Made by a program: the position numbers and the translations under genes. The notes beneath the pieces are model-generated. The model was given only the letters and a program-made list of their open reading frames with translations, was not told the DNA's origin and made no database searches. This document shows positions 22,701 to 34,700 of a stretch of 64,000 nt of DNA, piece after piece. This stretch comes from Trichobilharzia regenti. Lineage: Eukaryota; Platyhelminthes; Trematoda; Strigeidida; Schistosomatidae. The first letter of the stretch is position 1; each line of letters begins with the position of its first letter. Location of the stretch: NCBI GenBank assembly GCA_944472135.2, contig OX235263.1:8725517-8789516 (forward strand). The letters run 5' to 3'.

Positions 22701-25700
22701 GAGTGCGTTGGTCAAGGATGGAACCCCGGACCATGTGCATGGTCGGAGAGTGTCCTAACCTCTATGCCACCGACGCTCAAGAGGCTTGAAGCCCTGTATT
22801 TCATTCGGAACTTAAAGGAATAAAATAATGAATAATAATAATACAATTATTTATTAGAAATTACTCAGTTTATTTACACGCTATCTTTATTTGTACGTTC
22901 TAAAATCTGGAGGAGTTTTAAATGCTGTTGAAAGCTAGAATTTAGTTGTTGTTTTTTCTCTGAATAATTAACTGGTTGCGTAGTGGTGTTACATGAAGTA
23001 GAAGTTATTGAATTTCAGTCGAGTAGATCAATTGGCTTGCTATGTAACTTGCAAATCTTGAGTTCAATAACTAAACTAGGTTTGGATGCATACTTCTGAA
23101 GACTTTCAGAATGAGAAAAAACAGCTATCCATCCAGTAATGTTTGCTTTTGAGTTGTTTCCTAATTGATCTATCAACTTGTTCCCGAAATTTATCAAACC
23201 TCAGTAACGCAATACTTGAAAGCTGTGTAGACTGTCATCAAAGGCTTAATAGGAGTGTCAGCACGTCGTAAAACTAATGTCAAGTCGTTAAACTAATTCT
23301 AATGGAGTAAAACGTTTTTTTTAATTTTTTAATTTTATTTTTGATTACAGCTTGATTCCATACCATATTTTGTTATAAGTATGGAATTTTCAGCATGGAT
23401 ATCGGTGGCCCAAATTTTGAAGGCCGACCATTGATATCGGGTGTGCGTCGGCAGGGGATCGAACCCTGGATAGCTGGTTTGTCTTAGTTTAGGACCCACT
23501 GGAAGTAAGAAACATCTCGGTTTCGTACCCTGGACCTTCAGGTTACAAGACAAACCCACAGACCATTCAGTCAAAGGTTAGCCAACTCACAGGCTAGTCC
23601 ATAAATTCTAACTCCTACCAATTCGTGATTTTAGCTCGATTGCCATCAACCAGTGCCTTTGGAGAGGAGTATTTGTCCTCACCTCCGCCCAACCGAGTAG
23701 AGGCCACCGATCAGGACTTCTCACTAGAACCCCAGGCAACTTCGTCTTGAAGTCAGGCAGTGACTAGCAAGCAACAGATTAATTTTCAAGAGTTTGTTTG
23801 TAGAGACTTGATTTGTTTCAAGTTTGATCACGGATTGATATTGGTCAGGTGGTCCACAACGGAAAACTCATTGACACTTCCGAATACAGGAGTAAGACAA
23901 GGCTTCCTGCCCAACCAACACCGATCATATTCTTGCTTGTAGTGAACTGGATTATGCGTCAGACTGTGCTTGAGAAGAGAGAGAAGACAAGGATACACTT
24001 AACCAGCGATTTAAAGACTCCATCTAGAAGATCTGGACTTTGCAAGTGCATGATTTATGTAAAATGTCACACAGACTCGAAGAATTACAGGCAAAACCCA
24101 CAAACTGGAAGAACAGATTCACAGTGGAGAAAGGACAGATTAAAGGTGAACACATAGAAGACGAAGGAGACGAAGATAAACAATCTCAATAGTATTAACA
24201 ACCAGCATCGATCAACATAAAGGGGAAGAGATTTGACACTTATTTGGCTAGGAGGCACAGTTTCAACCACAGGCAGGCGGATGGCATGCATGAAGATGTC
24301 AGTGCCAGCCAGCCAATCAGAATCGAATAGGAAAGGCAGAATACGCCTTCATCAACCTGAAACCAAGTTGGAAATCATCTGCACTAACTCAATCGGCAGC
24401 ATAAATAACGAGATTCAGATTCTGTTCAATACAAATGTCAAGTCAGTCAGTCAGTCAGTCAGTGCTTCTCTGCGGGTCAGAAATATAGACAGCGTGTAAA
24501 GGAAAGCATTTCCAAAAGATTATTGGAGACTTTTATCAACAATTACCACCTTCGCTGACTGGCTTCATACTGAATATCAACTGGCCAGCGGGCTAATCGA
24601 TCAGTGACAAATAATAAGCAACAAGAAACTCTCACTGACTGGTTGGCTAAGAACAAACCAACAGGCGAGAGCCGACTTCTCAACAAAGTCGGGCATAAGT
24701 TAATGAAACCCTCGAATGACATCGCGCTCAGTACATGTCATCCACTACTCGAGTGGAATGTGAATGGAAATCGATGAGTGGGTCATCGGTGCGACGTTGA
24801 TATAGAGGAGACCGTATGGCGACTTGGGGGGAAAGATAAGGGATTGTGGGCAATTGTGTGGCTATCCAGATGAAGAGGACAGGAGAGAATAAGACGAAGT
24901 GTCTGTCTGTCTGTTTTCGACATAGAACTTTACACATATGTGCACCAGTTCAAGTCGCCACACTCCCTCCATGTAGCACACAAAAAAACAGAAGAAAGTA
25001 GAAGAAATGGATAATACAGACAGTAAACAGAGGTGTGTGAGACAAAGGAATAGTAATAACGAAGAACAATATAGTTTCACTGGAAATCAAAAGTCACAAG
25101 GAGTGGGTGCATCTGTTAGTCGGGACCCCAACCGATCCGGCGTGATATTTTGTGAATTTGTTTGAATCATAGTATTGCATTGAGTAGCCGCCTTTTGTCT
25201 AACCGCTATCCAAAAACCTTTCTGGCATGGTAGGAACTCAAGCGGCATAAGTCTCAGCCAGTATAGCTTGCTGGGTGATTGCGGTGTTCAAGCTCGACCA
25301 GCACATCAAGGCAGCAGCTTTCGGTCGGATGCATCTGCGCCAGCCATTGAGAACGTTTTTGAGCCATATCACAAATTGTTTCCAACCATTGGTTTTTACT
25401 GTCCCGAGGACCCCAACCAGGATGTCTGAACCTTACTACATGGCTTAAACTAACCGTTATAGATTTCATTGACTGGTGTCATGTTTTGGTTTGGTCGCCG
25501 CTAGCTCTTTTCCAGCCTGCTACTGTATCAGTGTAGATATGTTGTTGAAGCCAACCCTATGTTCCACTCAGAACCGAAGGGAGTAATGCTAACATGCTAT
25601 GAGTCATTCATGATACTATGCAGCTACTAGAATGGAATCTTATAAATTGAATGAACTCTACCAGAAACTACAATTAATGTAAAGAAAAGATATTGAAATG

Positions 25701-28700
25701 CTTCACTACCTCCACAGTATAAATATTGACAGAAATAACTGAATGACTCATGGATTTTAAGCAACGGCGTAAACACTGTCAAAATATATATATATATTTG
25801 TTGTATACGTTACCATCACGTATATGTATGTTATCAACATAATAATAACTGTATGAATTCGACAGAGAGAAGTACATATTTACTTGATAAACCAACTAAA
25901 TATGTATCAGTTGATGCCCACTTAAAAAAATATGGACAAGAAGACGCCATTCATAAAAATCGTTGCAAGAAGTTCCGCATACCAACAGCGGAGTTGATGT
26001 ATGAGCTATGAATACATTTCTGCGCTAAACTGCAACGTTAATCTGTCTATCTTAGCTGCACTGCATTATTTGACAATAATTACAGTTTTGACAGCACTTG
26101 TGATGATATTCAAAATACCAAAAAGTGTTATTCATTATCATAAATATTTATAGAATATCTCCATTCAGATATAAACAAAACATAAAACAATATCAGGATT
26201 TCATCATGAACTGAAAGATATGCAAGTGATGAAAAGCAAAAAGTTGGCGATAGAAGAAGTATCCAGTGAAGATAGAACTTCAGGTGAATGTAGAGAAAAC
26301 AGAGAGGATGACAATTCCTGTTCGACAGCAACAGACAACAGTCAGGATAAATGGGAGAAATCTGAAAGAGGCAACTTCCTTTACCTACCGACCCACTTGA
26401 GAAACATTATCTCAACTACAGGGAAGTGGAACTCATGAGGATATAATTAAAGCAAGGATTGAGAAAGCAAGACAAGCTTTCATTTCTCTCAAGTCTGTGG
26501 GGAGGTGATGAATAGCACTCCTCAGCGTGAAAAATAAGATCCGAATTTTCAACTCCACTGTGAAGTCAGTCAGTGCTACTTACTATACGGATCAGAGACT
26601 TGGCCAGCACGTCACGAAGACCACTTTGAACAAACTACAGACCTCCATCAACAGCTGTCTTGGCTAAATACTCCGCTCAAGATCAGATGGCCGGAAAATA
26701 TCAGCAACAGGGTGGAATATCTGAGAGCTAACCGACCAGGAACCGATTGTGCAACAAATCTGCAGGAAGAAATGGAAGTGGATTGGTTATACTTTAAGAA
26801 AAACATCAAGTGACATCACACACCAGGCCATCGCTCGAGTGGAACCTGAATGGGAGACGGCGAGTTGTTTATCAATACGAGGGTGGGGTGACGTGGAGGA
26901 GGTGATGTGAAGAGGAGATGAAAGCATGTGGTCAGACATGAAGCTAGGTGAAAACTCTAGCAGAGAGCCGAACGCAATGGAGACGTTTGGTTGAAGCCAT
27001 ATGTTCCTCTGGAAATTAAAAGAAATAACAATAATAATCTGTGCTATCCTCCTGTAGCTGTAACGATGCCTCCTAGATAAGTGAAGGAAGTAACTTCTGT
27101 CAATTTTTTCCCTTGATAGTGGTCGATGACTATTGTTGTTGTTGTGGTTTGATTATCTTCATCACGTCCTTCTCCGCCTTCTTTATGTCCACCTGAAGTC
27201 TTATCTATGCTACTTGCTTCTTCAGCCAACTTGTTGATTTTCCCCTGCAAGTCTTCCAGTCCGTGTGACATTAGATATAAATCATCCACCTCGAAAAAAT
27301 CCAGACCTACCACTATCTTCGTATTGGTCAGCGCAACGTCTTCCAGTCTTCTAGCTCCCCACGCATAATGTGCCAGATAATCTAACCCACCATAATTAGG
27401 AATATCATCGGTTATAGTTGTAAGTCTAGTCTTACTCCTGCCTTGGCTTCAAAGGCTTCACACTAAGTTTTCCGTTATCGATCACTTGATACATTGCATT
27501 GTCATATAACTGTTGAATATGATCGTTAAAGACTTTGGGACACTCTAGAGTGCTGAACTAGTTAAAATCAATTATAACCTTACAAGACAACACTTCAGAA
27601 TTAGACTGACGATTGTACTGCAGAAATAAACCTTAACTATACAAGCTTCAGGTGTTGCATTGGCAGGGATTTTAAGTTATCTTGATTTAAATCACAGAGT
27701 GACATCATTTAGAGGATCATCGAAAATTATGGATTACTGGTTCCTTCACCAATACTTACTCTCAATCTCACCAAATGTTGAACTTGTAACCTTCAAGTTA
27801 CAAGATGAGCCCATTTGATATTCAGCTACTAGGACAAAAACCCAATGGCCTAACATTTCTCGATTTTTAGCACTACTCCCAACCAATATCGCTGGCTGCT
27901 ATATATCCCTACATCCAACCTTACTGTCCTGCTGTTGACGACTTCTCAATATAGTTATCCAGTCAGCTTTGTATTGTAGCCAGCCATCACCAGTGGGTAT
28001 TAGATTAATTTTTAAATGTTGGTTTGTAGGGATTTCATTCGTTTTCAGCTTGATCACAGAAGTGACATCCGCAAGGGAACCATTTAAAACCAGTTAGCAG
28101 TTCTAGACAGATATTTCGTCTCACTACTTTGGGTGGTGACGCTAAAAATAACAAAGTGATAGCAGTTAGAATTCATGGGCCATTGGATTCTGTCCCAGTG
28201 TCCTTCCTTTCCATGCGGAACTTGAAGGTACTAGGTTTGATCTCTGTTGAGGTGTTTGGTGTGTACTTCTTAAGTATCGGTGGCATTGAGAGTGGAAGAC
28301 ATGAAAAGATTAGCTGTCCTCGATCATAGGTGCCTGTGTTCTATCTCCCGTGTGAAGTGGTATAATAAGTTGAGCATTGAGTGCTACGTAAGGAGGGGAA
28401 ATCAACCGACGAGGCTGTAAAATTACCTCGACTGAGATGGTGAGGACATGTGTTACGTATGCATCCCTAGTCATCGCCTTCCTCGACAATGGACAGTCTT
28501 AGCTGACATAGAGTCAGGCTAGAAAAGAGCTAGAGGCGGTCAAACTAAAACATGGCACTAGTCAATGAAATCTACAACAGTTAGTCTAAGCCACGTAGAG
28601 AAGTGTAGATTTCCTGGTTGGGGTCCTCGGGACAGTAAAAACCAATGGTTGGAAACAATTGGTGAAATGGCTCAAAATCGTTTTCCATGACTTATGATTT

Positions 28701-31700
28701 CCAATGAAACTGTTTTGTTCTTCGTTACTACTATTCCTTTGTCTCACACCTCTGTTTACTGTCTCTATTATGCATTCCTTCTACTTTCTTCTCTTGGTTT
28801 GTATGCTACATGGAGTGTGGCAACTTGAACAGCCGCACATTGGTACAAAGTTCTATGTTGAAACCAGATAGACAGACAGACAGACAGGCAGACAGAGGTA
28901 GAGTGCTCGCCAACCACGCCTCGTGTGGTCCGAGTTTCGATCTTTAGCCATCGACGCACTCTATAACCTCGCTAAGCCAGTAACAAGACTGGTTAAGGGG
29001 GAAGGTTGGGCATAAGGCTAGCAACCCCATCGAGTAAAAATAAACACCACTGACACAGAAACTTCAAAGCTCGAGCTTGAACCCCTATATTCCACTGTGA
29101 GCGTAAAGGAATAAAAAAAATATCTTAAGTGGCCTAAACTAGGATATTCCCCGATTCACAATGGTTCTTTAACTAATGTCATTTCATGATCTTACTTAAA
29201 TCATTAACAAGTCGAACTTGAGTGGTTGGTTGTTGTTGTATTCACTTATTAAACAATAGAGATAGTGAAAACTTAAATTCCTTCATTTTTTGAGATTTTC
29301 TTTTTGACCTCACCCTATCTAAAGAGATCGTTTACATAATCGTCAACTTTTTTTTTTTTTTATTTTTCAAAGATTTTTCTCGAAACGTGGATGAGAATGA
29401 GTCATTAGGAGGTGAGTTATTTTAATTTTCTTTTCTATGTTTTTAATCTGACCCTCCCATTTTTTAAGTGATAATGATCAAAGTGACAACAATAGATGTT
29501 CGTGCCTCCAAACATTTATTGACTTATATTCACATAATTTTGAACAAAATTTTGAGACTAGTGAGAGAATTAATTGAAAGGTGTTTTCGCGCATAGTAAA
29601 TGGTAAACATCACAACACATATTAAAGCTCTCTAATAAAATATTGATTTTTTTTTCAATATTCCCTTGCGTTCCCAGTGAAACATAGAGGTCAAAGCCTT
29701 AGCTTTTAAGTTTCATTCTGTCTGTCTGGTTTCAATATAGAACTTGGCACCGAAGTCCACCAGTTCGAGTTGCCACCTTCCAAATAACAAACACAAAGGT
29801 AGAAGACAAGAAGATGAGTGAAGAGAATCAATTAAGTCTGACAAGTATAAGAGTGATTCTGAATGGGTAATGGTAGAAAAGAATATGAAAGATTACAGAG
29901 ACTGAATACATCTACGCTGGCTATTGACAACGATTTTGAGCCATTTCACCTATTGTCTCCAGCCATTGATTGATTCTTAGAGTCCCGATGGCCCCAACCC
30001 GGAAGTCTGCATCTCCCTACCTGAGTGACTCAGTTTAACCGTCAAGGATTTCATGGATCGGTGCCATGTTTTTGTTTGGCCACCACCACTTACTCTTTTA
30101 CAACCTGTACATATATCAGCTAGTAATGGCCCTCGGGGGAGGCGATGGTTAGCCATGCGCAACACGTGACCTAACCATCTCAATCTATGTACCTACCTCT
30201 TTGCCCAACACTCTACGCCTAACTTCAACATTACTTACCTTATTATACCACCTAACATGAGAAAGAGATCGTAGACATCTATGATTGAAGGCAGTCAACC
30301 TTTTCATGTCTTCAACTCGTATTGGTCATGTTTCAGAGCCATAGAGAAGAACGGAGGGGAGTGCTGAGCAGTACACACGTCCCTTGGTTGATAGCCGAAT
30401 GTCAGGCCTACGCCAAAGACGGTGTAAGTCAGCGAAAGCAGCTTGAGGTTTTGGATCCGTGCTGAGATTTCGTCGCCAATCAGTCCGTTGGCGCTGAAAC
30501 AACTTCCCAAATAGGTGAAGTGGTCAACATAGGTTTCATGAGAAGTGGTGATAACAACATATAGAAGACGAAGGTGATGAAGATAACTTAGTAACCAAAG
30601 GCAACAGCAACAAAAACAACCAGCACCAATCAACATCAACGGGAGAGATTTAACACAGGTTACTTCCTTCACTTATCTGGTTAGGAAGTACAGTTTTAAC
30701 CACGAGCAGGCAGATGACACGGAAGAAGAAGAAGAAGTCAAAGCCAGCCACCCAGCAAGCCAGGTAGCCAGAATCGGAAGGGCAACACAAGATCCGCTTT
30801 CATCAACCTGAAAACAGTTTGGAAATCTCCTGCACTAACTCAGTCAGTCAGGATGAACACAAAAAAGATTTGGATTCTGTTCAACACAAATGAGAAGTCA
30901 GTCAGTGAGTCAATGTTTCTATGCCGGTCAGAAACATGGACAGCGCTGTAAAGTGAGGCATTCTCAAAAGACTATTGTATACTTTTATCAACAGTTATCA
31001 CCTTCACTGACTGAATCCATACTGAAGATCAGATGAATAGCCGGCAAGGATAAGCGAACAAGAAACTCTAGGAATGAATAAATCAAGAACCTACTTACTG
31101 TTCAGCCACATCAAGTGATGTCGTGCGCTAAACCATTGCTCGAGTGGAAGGTGAATGCTAACTGAGGAGTTGGACGTAAATCAGAGGGCGATATGGAAGA
31201 AATCGTGCTAAGAGGTAATGAAAGTTTGTAGGCAATCATGGGGCCAGTTAAAAAATGCCACATAAAGTACAACAAACAGTAGAGATGTGCTGTTGAAGCC
31301 TTATGTTCCACTCGGAACCCAAGAGAAAAGTATTAACAATAATAATTATTATTGTGTTATTCGGCGTCGGTGGTATAGGGGTTAGGACGCTCGCCGACCA
31401 TGCACATGGTCCGGGGTTCGATCCCCAGCCGACGCACTGGCTGAACCAGAAATAATGCTGGTAAAGAGGAAAGGTTGGACATGAGGTTAGCAACCCCATC
31501 CTATAAAATAAACATTGCTAGAGAAACTTCAAACCACTGGCTTGAAGCTTTATGTTCCACTGGGGAACGTGAAAGAAAAATTAATTAATTATTATATTAT
31601 TATTTCCTTTAATTCCTAGAGGAACATAGGGCTTCAGCTGCGCGTCTCTATTACCTTCGGTTTTCTGCCAACTTTTTCACCTCACTCCAACTCTGCCCAC

Positions 31701-34700
31701 ATGCTTTCATCTCCTCTTCACATGACCTCCTCCAAGTCACCCTCACGCTGACGACCATCCATCTCCATTTCTTCCTGCCTATTTGTTTCACAATCGGTTC
31801 CCACTGGGTTGGTTCGCTCGCAGAGATTCCTGTTGGTGATGTTTTCTGACCATCTGATCTTGATTATTGAGTGAAGACAGCTGTTGATGAAGGTCTGAAG
31901 TTTGTTTGAGGTGCTCTTTATGACGCGCTGGCCAAGTCTCTGGTCGGTATAGTAGCACTGACTGATCTCACATTGGAGTTGAAGATCCGGATCTTATTTT
32001 TGATGCTGAGTGCTGTTGATCTCCATACAGACTTGAGAGTAATGAAAGCTTGTCTTGCCTTTCCGATCATCGCTACTTTGATATCCTCGTCAGTTCCTCC
32101 TGTAGTTGAGACGATGCTTCCCATGTCGGTAGGTGAAGGAGGTTATTTCTTCCAGGTTCCTCCCATTTATTCTGATTGTTGTCTGATGCTGTAGCTGTTG
32201 CTATTGGCCAGGAATCGCTATCACCTCTGTTTTCTCTACGTTCACCTGAAGTCCTATCTTTGATGCTTGTTCTGCCAACTTGTCGCTTGTCACTTGGATA
32301 TCTTCCAGTTTGTGAGAAATCAGACAGATATCATCATCGGCGAAGTCCAGATCCTCCAAATTTTTCGTGATGGTCTATTTTATGCCTGTTTTCTCATTGC
32401 CCGCAATAATAATAATAAATGTGTTCTTTTATAAGGAGTGTTAAGTTCGACATTGAAAATTCAGTTCATTTCATTTCAGTTCGATTCATTTAGTCACCTA
32501 CTGCATAACTAATAAATATTTGTGAATAATCACGTAAACAAAAAGTATTTGTAATAACATGGCGACATATTCAATCTACGTTTTAATATTATCATTTCAG
32601 ACACACTATTTAACACCAAAAACATTGTCATGAATATGAAGTCAATAATTATAATAATCGTTATAATTATGAAATAATCGTGTCAATATGCTTGACATTC
32701 ATTAATTCAGTCAGAGATGACGAAATGTAATTCACATTTTATCAGGTGATGTAATGAAATACAAAGTGGTTAACACAATTAATGAAATATAGCAAAATTA
32801 TTATTGTTATTATTATTATTACAGTTACTCGTAATGAAAACAATCACATAGTCGAAGGTTATTCATCTTATGCTATTGTTTTTATGAGTTGATCACTGAA
32901 CCATTGAAAAACATTCAAGGAGTACTGGATAGCTAGCTGTTTCAGCCTAGTTTGAGAATCATAGGCAGTACACACCCACCAGGATTCGAACCCAAGACCT
33001 TCCGGTTACAAGGCAAGCTGGCTCATGTACCATTCAGCCACTGCCACCCGACCCGATTCAATGGACAGCGCATCAATTCTAACTACTTCTACCAATTCGT
33101 GATGCAATTATCGCGACTTACACCAACCAATGTCATCCGTGAGACATACATCCTCGCACTTGATATTTAGATGGACCTCACTGATCATGACTTCTCACTA
33201 GAAATAGCTCCAAGCAACTCCGTCCTGTAGCAAGTCACTAGCGAGAGTCGGATAAATTTTCAGTAGCTGGTTTGTAAGGATTACATTTGTTTATACGAGT
33301 TGATCACGGATTGATATCAGTTTTAGAACCATCGAAAACCAATCAGAGAGTACTGGACAGTACTGGTCAACCCAGTGGGTGCGTACTGTCTATGATTCCG
33401 AAAACTTGGACGAAACAACTGTCCAGTTTTTTTCAAATATTTTTATTCCTTTACCTTCTCAGTGGAACATAGAGCACCTTCAAGCTATAGGCTTGAAGTT
33501 TCTGTAGCAGTGGTGATTATATTTCTACAGGATGGGGTTGCTAGCCTCATGCCCCACAACCTTCCCTCTTTACCAGTCTTATTGCCGATTTAGTGAGGTA
33601 AGGGAGTGAGCCGGCCGAGGATCGAACTCCGGACCACATGAGGCGTGGTTGGCGAGCACTCTACCACTGTGACACCGACGCTGTCTGGAAATACTCCCTG
33701 CTTGTTTTCAATGGTTCTCTAACTGATATCAATCCGTGGTCAAACTCGTTAAAACAAAACTAACCCTTACAAAGCAACTAATGAAAATGATCCTGTTGTG
33801 TTATTCCACTACGGCTACGTATTTACCAGTTATTTTCATATTGGAATATGCACTTTCTACGAATATGTTCAATGAAGGCAGGGATTGGTAATGTTCACAG
33901 GCACTCTAGGCATTAAGAACGGTATGAGAATTTTTAGCACTACTTTCAAGGCATACCATATTTAATGTCAGTGAAACGTCAGTAAAAATAATATCGTGTT
34001 GTTTTGCATTCATTGGTAAATATACAAACTTTTATACTCAATGCCCAAAATTGTTCAAATTGTTTAAAATGTGAACTTGGTTTGGATATTATTATATTAT
34101 TATTGTGTCCTTTAGTTCCTAGAGGAATATAGGGCTTCAGCTGCGCACCTCCATTGCCTTCGGTTTTCTGACAACTTTTTCACTCTGCTCCAGGTCTGTC
34201 CACATGCTTTCATCTCCTCCTCGCATGACCTCCTCCAAGTCACCCTTGCACTGACGACCAACTCGCCGCCTCCCTTTCGGGTTCCACTCGAGCAATGGCT
34301 TGCCTAGTGATGTCACTTGATGGTTTCTTCAGCGTATGGCCAATCCATCTCCATTTCTTCCTGCCTATTTGTTTCACAATCGGTTCCCAGTTGGTTCGCT
34401 CATTGCCAGAGATCCCTGTTGCTGATCTTTTCTGGCCATCTGATCTTGAGTATTGAGCGATATATATATATATATATATATATTTAATTTCTTCTAATCC
34501 TACATAATAAGACACGAATGTGGAGTTGTATATATGAAAAGTGAACTCATAGTCTGACATGATGATTTGCGCCAGTTTCATGCATGAGTTCAAATGCCTG
34601 TCAACAGCGATATCAACAAGATGACTTATAGGCACCCAACTTACTTCACCCAAAGCTTTTAGTAACCTGCACAATGTAACAGGGTTTTTCTTAAGTAGCT

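Noticed and set aside
28861..28892. CAGA repeats as independent microsatellites or a CRISPR-like array
   Set aside because: They are always at the 3' end of RTE-A homology, so they are the element tail.
31372..31436. Possible functional tRNA gene (cloverleaf-like, A and B boxes)
   Set aside because: The anticodon arm is a tight palindrome with no usable seven-base loop, and the same head occurs in many dispersed copies followed by a constant body and tail. It is a SINE head.
33000..33060. tRNA-Thr-like sequence on the minus strand
   Set aside because: It occurs in more than a dozen T elements with conserved flanks and no proper acceptor stem, so it is repeat-derived.
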